From positions 62,001 to 126,000 of the forward strand of contig JAFGOZ010000699.1 in NCBI GenBank assembly GCA_016926235.1: a stretch of DNA of 64,000 nt, read 5' to 3'. A program made the translations under genes and the position numbers. The stretch's first letter is position 1, and each line of letters opens with the position of its first letter. The notes under the pieces were generated by a model. It had not been told where the DNA came from, searched no databases, and saw only the letters and a list, made by a program, of their open reading frames with translations. This document shows, piece by piece, positions 1-8,900 of this stretch. This stretch comes from Bacteroidales bacterium (GTDB taxonomy: Bacteria > Bacteroidota > Bacteroidia > Bacteroidales > UBA10428).

Positions 1-126
1 ATAAGCAGCATTACTGATCCTGAAAAAGAGATTAATGAAAATATTATGCTGCAAATACAAGAGGATATTTATATTACTGAAGCCTATAATATTATAAATG
101 ATTTAATTAATTTAAATAAAAAATAA
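1..126 (+). CDS. 3' end of an unidentified gene (partial)
   Basis: The frame starting at base 1 is open for 41 codons and stops at TAA 124-126. The visible tail is polar and Asn/Ile/Glu-rich, without a motif I recognise. It stops 6 nt before the ATG of the next gene, so the two are probably co-transcribed. The gene begins outside the window and no function can be given. Confidence 0.5.
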   Translation: MSSITDPEKEINENIMLQIQEDIYITEAYNIINDLINLNKK

Positions 127-132
127 AGCATT

Positions 133-1173
133 ATGAAGATTCTGTTTAAAAGTATTTTATTCATTTTGATCATAACACTAAGTGTTAGGTTATCAAACGC
201 TCAAACCACTCCCGGTTCAGTTGAATATATGAATACAATGGTCAATACCATGGATCAACTCAAGGGAGAAATATGGCAATACCTGAAAGCAGTAACACGC
301 GGGAAAGGTGCACGAACTGTTGAAAATAAAAGGCAAGCATTACTTGGTGAATTAAAAAAATCTAAGTCTGATATCGGCAAACAAGGAGCATTCAACTACG
401 ATGACAGTTTACGCCAGGCTTGCATTGCATATCTCGATCTAAGCTATACAGTCCTGAAAGAAGATTTTGATAAAATCCTCGATATGGAAGATATCGCCGA
501 ACAATCTTATGACCTCATGGAAGCCTACCTTTTAGCAAAAGAACAAGCTAATGCCAAGCTTGATGCGGCATTTAAAGACCTGCAAAATGCCCATATAAAT
601 TTTGCAGATAAAAACAACATAAAACTGGTTGAAGCAGAATCGGACAAAACATCACAAAAAATAAAAAAAGCGAACGATGCATTAAAATATTATAATGTTG
701 CATACCTTATCTTTTTTAAATGCTACAAGCAGGAGTTTTATGCATTGGATGCCATGCAAAGAGGTGATGTAAGCGGACTGGAACAAAATGCCAAAACACT
801 AGTTACCTATGCTGATGAAGGATTGAAAAAACTGGATACACTACAATTGTTTCATAGTGATGGTAATTTAAAAATAGTTGCTCAAACAACCCTGCGTTTC
901 TACAAGAAGGAAGGAGAAAATGATCTCCCTGTTTTTGTTGACTACTATATAAAAAAGGATAACTTCGAAAAGGTAAAACAAAACTTCGATGCTAAAAGTA
1001 AGAATAGCAGGACACAAGAAGATGTGGATCAGTATAATAAAGCTGTAAATGAATTTAATACAGTAGGCCAAAAAGCAAACAGCACTTCACAGGCAATGGA
1101 TAATGAACGCTCAAAGAAAATTGATGCTTGGAATAAAGCTGTAGACAGATTCTTCGAAACGCATACTGACTAA
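133..1173 (+). CDS. secreted helical protein of unknown function (LIC11966-like?)
   Basis: 346 residues. Residues 1-24 form a signal peptide (KILFKSILFILIITLSV core ending SNAQ), so the product is exported. The rest looks almost wholly alpha-helical with many Lys/Asp/Asn/Ala heptads and an early motif QLKGEIWQYLKAVTRGKGAR. There is no lipobox Cys and no enzyme motif. The opening resembles proteins labelled LIC11966 family surface protein; that match is from memory and tentative. ATG 133 is chosen because the signal peptide starts there. It lies just after the preceding partial gene, so the two probably share a transcript. Confidence 0.75.
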   Translation: MKILFKSILFILIITLSVRLSNAQTTPGSVEYMNTMVNTMDQLKGEIWQYLKAVTRGKGARTVENKRQALLGELKKSKSDIGKQGAFNYDDSLRQACIAYLDLSYTVLKEDFDKILDMEDIAEQSYDLMEAYLLAKEQANAKLDAAFKDLQNAHINFADKNNIKLVEAESDKTSQKIKKANDALKYYNVAYLIFFKCYKQEFYALDAMQRGDVSGLEQNAKTLVTYADEGLKKLDTLQLFHSDGNLKIVAQTTLRFYKKEGENDLPVFVDYYIKKDNFEKVKQNFDAKSKNSRTQEDVDQYNKAVNEFNTVGQKANSTSQAMDNERSKKIDAWNKAVDRFFETHTD

Positions 1174-1324
1174 TGAAGAGAATTTAATATGTAATTTTTT
1201 CAGGTATCCGCCATACGATACTATATTCATTTTTAAATTTTTTTACATCACTTAATTGGAGGCAATATTCAACCTCTATTTTCAGTTTTGTCTCCATTTT
1301 TACCTAAATTTCGAAAAACTCCTC

Positions 1325-1456
1325 CTAGTGTCATGTCAATACTAAAATGTTACGTATTATTCATCCGATGACTTTTTATTTGTTCCTTTATATTTGCAAT
1401 TGATCTCAGAGTCATCGGATGAATTTATAGCAAGTTCATACCTGACATGACACTAG
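1325..1456. repeat. MITE-like nested inverted-repeat element (132 bp)
   Basis: The outer arms are a perfect 14-bp inverted repeat: CTAGTGTCATGTCA at 1325-1338 and its complement at 1443-1456. A second perfect 15-bp pair, ATTCATCCGATGACT at 1359-1373 and its complement at 1410-1424, is nested inside. There is no coding potential. It lies in the 407-nt gap between the helical secreted protein and the PspC operon. Terminal inverted repeats and small size suggest a miniature transposable element; a large structured RNA or protein-binding cruciform is the alternative. The outermost CTAG is palindromic, so a target duplication cannot be separated from the arm. Confidence 0.6.
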
Positions 1457-1521
1457 TCCGTCTTTTCAAAGGCAAAAAATAAAAATATTACCACAAATAC
1501 AAAATATTTTAAAATTTTTAC

Positions 1522-1540
1522 TACTATGTATTGCATAGTA
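1522..1540. promoter_or_regulatory. palindromic candidate operator of the PspC-PadR operon
   Basis: TACTATG at 1522-1528 and CATAGTA at 1534-1540 are perfect inverted arms around a 5-nt spacer. The TTG at 1531-1533 that could be the -33 element lies inside the palindrome, 21 nt before the -7 element. The operon encodes a PadR regulator, and PadR dimers commonly bind palindromes containing ATG...CAT, so autoregulation is likely but inferred. Confidence 0.55.
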
Positions 1541-1554
1541 CTAAAATATTTTTA

Positions 1555-1562
1555 TATCTTTG
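1555..1562 (+). promoter_or_regulatory. Bacteroidota-type -7 promoter element (TATCTTTG)
   Basis: TATCTTTG fits the TAnnTTTG consensus of the Bacteroidota primary sigma factor. It ends 18 nt before the ATG at 1581. Transcription from here excludes the longer upstream start at 1560 for the first PspC gene. Confidence 0.6.
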
Positions 1563-1580
1563 TATAAAAAAGTACAAGAT

Positions 1581-2189
1581 ATGAAAAAGACACAAACAGT
1601 TAATATTGGAGGTATAGCATTTATACTGGATGAAGATGCGTTCATATTGTTATCAAAATACCTTGATTCTATTGAAAAACAATATCTTAATAAAGATGAA
1701 CAGGCAGAGATAATGGAAGATATTGAAGCCCGGATAGCCGAATTATTTAAAGCAGAATTAAAAAATGCTTCCCAGGTTATTACCATCCGTGAAGTTGAAA
1801 AAGTAATGAATATCATTGGAAATCCAATTGAATTTAATACAGAAGAAAATTCTTACAAAAAAAAGGAACCTTCCTATTCACAAAAGAGATTGTACAGAGA
1901 CCCTGATAACAGAATACTGGGAGGAGTTTGCAGTGGACTGGGAGATTATTTTAATATCGATCCGCTGATCATCCGGGTTTTATTCCTGGTTGCCTTTTTA
2001 GGAATGGGAATTGGCCTCCTGGTATATATTGCCTTATGGATCCTGACTCCTGAAGCAGATGTTTATGAAAAAAAAAATGATGTAACAAATCAACCCGGGG
2101 CCAGGGAAAGAATGGAAAACTTTGTAAAACAGGAATACGAACAAGTAAAAACCAACTGGAATAAAAGGTTTAAAGGGGCTTCCATATAA
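1581..2189 (+). CDS. PspC domain protein, short form
   Basis: 202 residues from ATG 1581. This start is chosen because it aligns with the paralogue at 2554 (both begin MKKT.., then NIGG) and because the promoter element overlaps the alternative start at 1560. Residues about 1-90 are a soluble helical segment also present in the paralogue. Residues about 97-165 are a PspC domain (LYRDPDNRILGGVCSGLGDYF, then a hydrophobic helix ending LWILTPEA). PspC proteins are membrane-bound and in proteobacteria take part in the phage-shock envelope response; here the role is inferred only. It is the first gene of a three-gene operon with a PadR regulator. Confidence 0.85.
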   Translation: MKKTQTVNIGGIAFILDEDAFILLSKYLDSIEKQYLNKDEQAEIMEDIEARIAELFKAELKNASQVITIREVEKVMNIIGNPIEFNTEENSYKKKEPSYSQKRLYRDPDNRILGGVCSGLGDYFNIDPLIIRVLFLVAFLGMGIGLLVYIALWILTPEADVYEKKNDVTNQPGARERMENFVKQEYEQVKTNWNKRFKGASI

Positions 2190-2214
2190 TAGTTGAGATT
2201 AAACACAAAATTTT

Positions 2215-2547
2215 ATGAATGTTGAAAACACCAAGGCACAGATGCGAAAAGGAGTGCTGGAATATTGTATTTTATCAATACTCTCAGAAAAAGATGCATA
2301 TGCCTCTGACATAATTAATACATTAAAAGAATCCCAAATGATCGTAGTGGAAGGGACACTCTATCCATTGCTTACAAGACAAAAAAACACGGGATTGCTC
2401 ACATATCGATGGGAAGAATCGACCCAGGGACCACCCCGAAAATACTATACTCTTACCGAAAAAGGCAGGGAAGTGCTCAAAGAGCTTGACCAATCATGGC
2501 AAGAAATTGTAGATACTGTGAACAATATCCGAAAAAACGAAAAGTAA
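2215..2547 (+). CDS. PadR family transcriptional regulator
   Basis: 110 residues, the usual size of short (subfamily 2) PadR regulators. The winged-helix fold is visible: KGVLEYCILSILSEKDAYASDI, then VVEGTLYPLLTRQKNTGLL and a wing with PPRKYYTLTEKG. It lies 25 nt after one PspC gene and 6 nt before the other. This PspC-PadR-PspC arrangement suggests the regulator controls its own operon, perhaps through the palindrome at 1522-1540. The ligand is unknown. Confidence 0.93.
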   Translation: MNVENTKAQMRKGVLEYCILSILSEKDAYASDIINTLKESQMIVVEGTLYPLLTRQKNTGLLTYRWEESTQGPPRKYYTLTEKGREVLKELDQSWQEIVDTVNNIRKNEK

Positions 2548-2553
2548 TAGATT

Positions 2554-4134
2554 ATGAAAAAGACGATTCAAATAAATATAGGAGGCATCCTGTTTCATCT
2601 GGATGATGATGCATACGAAATGCTTCAAAATTACCTCCATTCACTGCGCAAAAAATTTAATGACAGCGAAGAGGGAAAAGAAATTATTCAGGATATAGAG
2701 ACCCGCATTGCCGAGCTTTTTTCGTCGAAAGTAAATAATTTTAAGCAAGTGATTACTCTTGCTGATGTAGAAGAAGTAATAAATATACTGGGCCAACCAG
2801 AAGACTTTACGGATGAAGAAAATACAAACCAGCAAAATGAAACCAAATCAAAAACACACTTCTACAAAGATCACCGCAGACTGCATCGTGATACTGATAA
2901 TGCATTGTTAGGAGGTATATGTGCAGGTATTGCAGCATACTTTCGAATTGATCCTGTTTTTATTCGTATTGTATTCATCGTATTGCTCTTTTTATCCGCT
3001 TTTAGTATGTCAATCGTATATATTGTCCTGTGGTTTATTATTCCTCCGGCAAATACAACAGCACAAAAACTTGAAATGCGGGGTGAGAAAGTGACGATTG
3101 AGAATATTGAAAAAACCATAAAGCAGGAATATGAAAAAGTGCAGGAAAATTTTAAAAGGTTCAGAAGGTCAAAAGAATTTTATCGTACCAAAGAAGTTGC
3201 ATATAATGCAACCAATGCCATAGGAGAAATGTTCAGGTTCATTTTCAGGTTTATCGGAGGAATCATTGGTTTTGCACTTATGGTTGCAGGTATTGTTCTC
3301 ATTGTTTCACTAGCAGGATTGGTAATATTCAAGACTACCATATTTACCGGCTATTTGGGTATGGATATTTTTCCATTAAGGGATTCGCTGGCCCTGTTTA
3401 TTCAACCGGATAATATACAACTGTTTAAAATAGGTCTGATCCTGGTAATCTTCGTCCCTCTTGTCTCTATAATTGCAGGTGGTATAAGACTTATGCTTGG
3501 TGTAAAAGGCAGGAACAGGCCACTCGCTATAGTGGGATTCATTTTGTGGTTTTTGGGTGCAATTGTTATCGTATCCATAGGTTTTATTGAAAGTCAGGAC
3601 TTAACAAATGAAGGCACAACACAAAAAACGTTTGTAATTGAATATGATACAACAAAGCCTTTAGTTGTAAATCTGGATGAAACAATGTTCTATAATCTGA
3701 ATCGTGATGGGTTACTCTATGACAGAGATAATACGTTTGTCCTGCAACTTAACACAAAAGAAAAGCTTTTTATAAAACCAGATCTGGATATCCATGAAAG
3801 TGAAGGTGATAAGCTACAACTGATTATGAAATGCGATGCCAGGGGGAAAAACCGGGAAGACGCCAGGTTGCACTCCAAAAAAATAAACTATAATTTTTCA
3901 ATCAAAGAGAATGTGTTGACTCTTCCTCCTTACTACACTCTGCAAAAAGACGAACAATACAAATTTCAGGAGCTGGATATTGACCTGATGGTTCCGAAAG
4001 GGACCAAAATAATAGTATCACATCAAATTGAAATGATATTGGACGAGCTAGACTGTCCCTATTCCTTCAGTCGCTGGGATATTTTCGATAACGTATGCGA
4101 AATGACCGATGATGGTCTGACCATTGACAAATAA
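2554..4134 (+). CDS. PspC domain membrane protein, long form
   Basis: 526 residues. Residues 1-100 repeat the helical N-terminal segment of the 1581 protein (MKKTIQINIGGILFHLDDDAY). Residues about 108-172 are the PspC domain (LHRDTDNALLGGICAGIAAYF, then LWFIIPPA). Three further hydrophobic segments follow at about 225-260, 290-315 and 320-345. The C-terminal 180 residues are beta-rich, as in bacterial proteins that fuse PspC to a beta-sheet sensing or adhesin-like region. It is the last gene of the operon. The function is inferred to be envelope-stress related. Confidence 0.85.
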   Translation: MKKTIQINIGGILFHLDDDAYEMLQNYLHSLRKKFNDSEEGKEIIQDIETRIAELFSSKVNNFKQVITLADVEEVINILGQPEDFTDEENTNQQNETKSKTHFYKDHRRLHRDTDNALLGGICAGIAAYFRIDPVFIRIVFIVLLFLSAFSMSIVYIVLWFIIPPANTTAQKLEMRGEKVTIENIEKTIKQEYEKVQENFKRFRRSKEFYRTKEVAYNATNAIGEMFRFIFRFIGGIIGFALMVAGIVLIVSLAGLVIFKTTIFTGYLGMDIFPLRDSLALFIQPDNIQLFKIGLILVIFVPLVSIIAGGIRLMLGVKGRNRPLAIVGFILWFLGAIVIVSIGFIESQDLTNEGTTQKTFVIEYDTTKPLVVNLDETMFYNLNRDGLLYDRDNTFVLQLNTKEKLFIKPDLDIHESEGDKLQLIMKCDARGKNREDARLHSKKINYNFSIKENVLTLPPYYTLQKDEQYKFQELDIDLMVPKGTKIIVSHQIEMILDELDCPYSFSRWDIFDNVCEMTDDGLTIDK

Positions 4135-4200
4135 CATGAGTTTAAAAGAAGATCTTAAATAATTGGTTTTCAAAAGACGCAGTTCAAAAGTCCTCTTTTT

Positions 4201-4300
4201 GCACTAAAAGCTCTAAAACACTAAATTTCACTAATTCAGTATTGCTGTTGACCAAGCTGTGTGGAATTTAGTGTATTTGTGTTTTAGTGGCATTTTTTTT
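4201..4300 (+). terminator. imperfect long hairpin followed by a T run
   Basis: A left arm at 4201-4229 (rich in CTAAA/ACTAAATTT) pairs imperfectly with 4263-4291 (AATTTAGTG...TTTTAGTGG), and eight T follow at 4293-4300. It lies 66 nt after the PspC operon and may end its transcript. Most of the 446-nt gap to tRNA-Gln holds nothing else except a 9-bp inverted repeat at 4342-4361. Confidence 0.4.
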
Positions 4301-4552
4301 CTTTTTAAATAACCTCTTATAAAGAGAATTTTAAAACCAAAATACTCAAAGTTTTGAGTATCTCTCTATTCTTAGAAATTAATTCATCTACCTGGTTAAA
4401 GATAAAGGCTATTGAAAATCAATCGAATAAACCTCGTACATACATCGAACTCCCGTCAAGAGAATTTTATAGTTTTATTTATCTGTTTATTAATAGAAAA
4501 AATAATCTGCCAATAATCCTGAAAAAAAGATTTGGCGATATTATTTTTTTTA

Positions 4553-4560
4553 TAAATTTG
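4553..4560 (+). promoter_or_regulatory. -7 promoter element of tRNA-Gln (TAAATTTG)
   Basis: TAAATTTG fits TAnnTTTG and ends 20 nt before the first base of tRNA-Gln, a normal spacing for a short tRNA leader in this phylum. Confidence 0.6.
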
Positions 4561-4580
4561 CAGCTCAATTCAAAAAGGAT

Positions 4581-4651
4581 TGTCCCGTGGTGTAATGGTA
4601 GCACTGCAGATTTTGGTTCTGCCTGTCTAGGTTCGAATCCTGGCGGGACAA
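4581..4651 (+). tRNA. tRNA-Gln (anticodon TTG)
   Basis: A cloverleaf can be drawn. The acceptor stem is TGTCCCG/CGGGACA (4581-4587 and 4644-4650). The anticodon stem GCAGA/TCTGC holds the loop TTTTGGT, giving anticodon TTG. The T-loop is GTTCGAATC. The discriminator base is A 4651, and CCA is not encoded. Length is 71 nt. Confidence 0.95.
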
Positions 4652-4676
4652 CTAAAGCAGAGTGAGAGCGAGGAAC

Positions 4677-4702
4677 GAGAGTGAATCACTCTCACTTTTT
4701 TT
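4677..4702 (+). terminator. terminator after tRNA-Gln
   Basis: GAGAGTG at 4677-4683 pairs with CACTCTC at 4687-4693, and a run of seven T follows. The preceding stretch (4661-4676, with GAGAGCGAGGAA) resembles segments at 60664 and 63541. Confidence 0.65.
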
Positions 4703-4715
4703 ATACTATACCTTT

Positions 4716-5579
4716 CTAATAGTTAACTCCAAGCGTTTGAAACGCTTCTGTAATAACACCTATTTGTTTCGTTGGGAAACAAACAACCGGAACAGTTGAT
4801 TTATTTATCATCTGGTGAGCATAACTGCCAAGTAATAGATTAGCAACACTTTTTTCCTGTTCAGACATTATCGATATTAAGTCCGCTTTTACTTTTACAG
4901 CATACTCAATTGTAATATCAGTCAGATTGTTCCCATATAATTCCGTAAGGCTGTTCTTAATATTTAAATAATTCAAATAATTTACAACCTGTTTACCGTG
5001 GTTCACAAGTACATCTTTTATTTCAAAACTATCGGACGAATGCACAGTTATTATATCAACCTCTGCATTAAAAGCTTTTGCGAGTTTAGCTGTAAAAGGC
5101 ACTTTTTCCCTCGTTTCGGGTGTTATGTCAATAGGTAAAACAATTTTTTTAATGCTCTTGGGAATATTCTCCCCTCTAACTGTAAAGACAGGGCATGTTG
5201 AAGAAGCTACTATTTTATATGCATTACTCCCCATAAACAACTCTTCCCAGCCAGAATTCCCATGAGTAGAAGTAACGATTAAAGAATCCTCATGCGAAGT
5301 AGCCTGGCTAATAACTTCATTATGGATTTTCCCTTCTTTTATAACATAACTTAAATCTGTTTTCGTTCCCTTTTCCTTATATTTCTTAATCAGATTATCA
5401 AAATGGTGCTCAACTTTTTTGTGATCAATTCCTGCTTCAGCTGCATAAATATTTTTTTTATCCTGCATTACATGAACCAGTTCAATATTTGATTTAAGAT
5501 ATCCGGAAAGTAACAATGCCAGATCAAGACCTTTCAACGATAATTCAGAAAAATCTATAGGTACAATAATTTGTTTCAT
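4716..5579 (-). CDS. universal stress protein with two tandem UspA domains
   Basis: 287 residues. Residues 1-143 and about 144-280 are two UspA folds, each opening with a beta strand (KQIIVPIDFSELS and KKIVLPIDITPET). Domain 1 carries a nucleotide-binding loop (STHGNSGWEELFMGSNA, then SSTCPVFTV). Domain 2 has the same layout in weaker form (GSYAHQMINKSTVPVVCFP), so only domain 1 may bind ATP. Tandem Usp proteins are cytoplasmic and help survival under stress. It is a single gene, convergent with tRNA-Gln. Confidence 0.9.
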   Translation of the reverse strand: MKQIIVPIDFSELSLKGLDLALLLSGYLKSNIELVHVMQDKKNIYAAEAGIDHKKVEHHFDNLIKKYKEKGTKTDLSYVIKEGKIHNEVISQATSHEDSLIVTSTHGNSGWEELFMGSNAYKIVASSTCPVFTVRGENIPKSIKKIVLPIDITPETREKVPFTAKLAKAFNAEVDIITVHSSDSFEIKDVLVNHGKQVVNYLNYLNIKNSLTELYGNNLTDITIEYAVKVKADLISIMSEQEKSVANLLLGSYAHQMINKSTVPVVCFPTKQIGVITEAFQTLGVNY

Positions 5580-5994
5580 ACATTAATATTTTAAATATTA
5601 TGGTTACTGCATATATTTTATATTGTATAAAGATAACAAAATAGTCCCACTAATCCGAAATAAATTTCATATTTTCCTTCTCTTAGGACGCTCATTATCT
5701 TTATTTTAAATTTAATTAACAATATATACTCGTCTTAAAACTTAAATTCTGAGTTCTCCTTTATAGTAATTGTTTATTCTATTACGAAAAATTTCGTATT
5801 TTTGGCATAATACTTGTAACAATCAATGGTGATCTTCGTCATACGATAGATTACATGTTCGCTTAACCATTATTACTTTATAATTAACATGTGTTTATTT
5901 ATTCATTTTATCATATGAAATAAATTAAAAAGTCAGGAATATGGTTAGGTTAAACATCATATAATATTATACTTACATTTAATAACACACATCT
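5580..5994. other. 415-nt divergent intergenic region with candidate promoter
   Basis: This region lies between the usp gene (leftward) and the CotH gene (rightward). An inverted repeat TACGAAA/TTTCGTA at 5783-5798 abuts a TAnnTTTG-type element, TATTTTTG at 5797-5804, pointing at the CotH gene. The leader would be about 185 nt. I see no coding sequence. Operator function is a guess. Confidence 0.35.
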
Positions 5995-8900
5995 ATGAAA
6001 GAAATCTTTACTACTTATTGTTCGAGAATTTTAATAATCTCAAGTTTGCTTTTATTACCTAACTTTTTTGTTTCTGGCCAGACTGTCAGAATAGATGAGT
6101 TTATGGCACTAAATCAAACAACTATAGCTGACGAAGACGGCGAATATTCTGATTGGATTGAATTATATAATCCCACAGGTTCGACAATTAATATTGGCGG
6201 ATGGACATTGACCGACGATAAATTAATGCCTGATAAGTGGATGATACCTGCAATCACACTTGAGGCAAACAGCTATTTATTAATATTTGCATCAGGGAAA
6301 AACAGGCAGGTTCAGGGTAATGAATTACATACCAATTTCAAATTAAGTGGTTCCGGTGAATATTTAGGATTATATAATAATTCAGGTATAGTAATAACCG
6401 AGTTCGATCCTGCTTATCCTGAGCAACAAGTAGATGTATCGTACGGATATTTGGAAGGTATATATGTTGGCTTTAATGACCCAACACCTGGTTATGCCAC
6501 AACAGCCGGGGCTCAAACTGTTGTCCCAGCTCCAACATTCGACCATTCTCATGGATTTTATGATGCTGCTTTTGATCTCCTAATATCAGATGAGCTAGGA
6601 TCAGCCCAAATATATTATACTACTGACGGATCTGTTCCTGGCACATCAAACGGATTTTTGTATTCATCGTCTATTCATATTGATTCAACTTCCATAATAA
6701 GGGCAGTTGCAATAGTCTCGGGACAGGAACCAAGCAGAATAACAACCTGTACATACCTATTTTTAAACGATGTTATTCATCAACCGAATAACCCAACAGG
6801 ATATCCTGCTAACTGGGGCCGTTATACTGAATTGCCAGGCTATGCAATTGCCGACTATGAGATGGATCCTGAATTAATAAGCGATACCAATTATGCAAAG
6901 GCAGTAATAGAGGCTCTAAAAGATTTACCAACGATATCATTAGTGACTGATAAGGATCATTTTTTTAGTAATGTAAATAATTCAGATACCGGAGGCATAT
7001 ATATATTTACAGGACCTCCTCTGAGCAACACTGTAAATGGGGTTGGAGATGGTTGGATCAGGCCGGTTTCTTTTGAGTACTTTGCTGATGGTGATACTAA
7101 TTCCCTCCAAATAGATTGTGGTATAAAACTCCAGGGAGGACACAGCCGCCGACCTGAAAAATCGCCAAAACACTCGTTTCGTCTGGTATTCAGAAACGAA
7201 TACGGTCCCACAACCTTAAATTATCCTATATTTGGCAATGATGCCAATACAGAATTTAACTCAATAACATTAAGGGCTGGCTTTTGCAATACATGGATAC
7301 ATTGGCAGGCCGAACAAAGAGACAAATCTCTATATTTAACCGACACATGGGCAAAAGATGTACAGAAAGCAATGGGGCATATGGCAGTTGAAAATGATTT
7401 TGTGCATCTATATATTAATGGTATATACTGGGGACTTTATAATACGTCTGAAAGGATTGACCGGAAGTTTGCTGCATCATATTTAAGGGGAGACAATGAA
7501 GATTTTGATGTGATAAAAGATTATACAGAAGTAGTTGATGGTAATATTGCTGCCTGGAACAGTATGATGAGTCTGGCAAATGCGGGATTTGCTACAAGGG
7601 AAGATTTCCAAAGAATACAGGGTAACAATGCAGATGGTACGCCAAACGGAGATTATGAAAATCTTCTGGACATGAACAACTTCATTGATTATTTTATCAT
7701 TAACCTCTATGGAGGAAATACAGATTGGGATCATCATAACTGGGCAGCCATACGAAACAGAGTGAAACCCGGAAAAGGATTTCAGTTTATTTGCTGGGAC
7801 GAAGAACACATCCATAAGGATGTCTATGATATGGATGCCATGGGTACAAATAACTCAAACTGTCCAAGCCGGATTTTTCAACAACTAACTCAAAATGCAG
7901 ATTTTCGGCGATTATTTGCTGATCGGGTAGCTAAATATTGCTATAATGATGGCTTTTTAACCCCAGACAAAGCAGAAGAATTTTGGGTACTACGAAATAA
8001 CGAAGTTGAAAACTCCATGTTTGCAGAAGCAGCCAGATGGGGAGATTACAGGAGAGATGTACATTCATGGCAGACAGGTCCCTATGAACTATACACGAAG
8101 GAAACACACTGGGACCCACATAAGGATTACTTACAAAATACTTACTTCCCACTTCGTACCGATGTTTTTCTTAATACATTAAAGGCCTATGGACTATATT
8201 CTCCTGTTGACCCGCCGATACTAAAGATAAATAATTCTCCTACAACTCAAGCCTACATTAACATAGGAGATGAACTTAGTATAGGTGCTATTGACGGAGA
8301 AATCTATTACACCATAGATGGCAGTGATCCGGCAGACTGGAGTAATGCAGTAGAAAGTGAAGGCTATTCTCTCATTCCAGCTGATGGCAACAAACAGGTA
8401 CTTGTTCCAAAATCAGATCAGGGAACAGCATGGATGACAGATGTGGGATACGATGATTCAGGATGGTCGACCTGTTCGGGAGGTGATTATGGAATTGGAG
8501 GTATAGGTTACGATACGGATCCGAATTCCTACTATCACTATTATATTGCCCTGGATGTAGCCAGTGAGATGCACGATGGAGCCTCACCAAACACATCTTG
8601 TTATGTGCGTTTTAAATTTGAAGTTACTCAGGACCAGCTTGATAATATGGGTCAATTATTATTACCCGTAGCCTACGATAATGGTTTTGCAGCCTGGTTA
8701 AATGGAAGCCTTGTTGCTGAATCAAATGCATCCCTCCCTCTTTCATGGAACTCACATAATAGTGGAGACCATCCATTAGAGCGTATAGAGTATTTTGATA
8801 TTTCACCTTTTATTGATAGTCTGGTAGTAGGCACCAACCTGTTGGCCGTTCAGGGAGTAAACGATACAGTTACCAGCCAAAACTTTTTTATTTATGCTGA

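Noticed and set aside
4354..4665. 103-residue frame running through tRNA-Gln
   Set aside because: The tRNA cloverleaf is certain; the frame has no other support.
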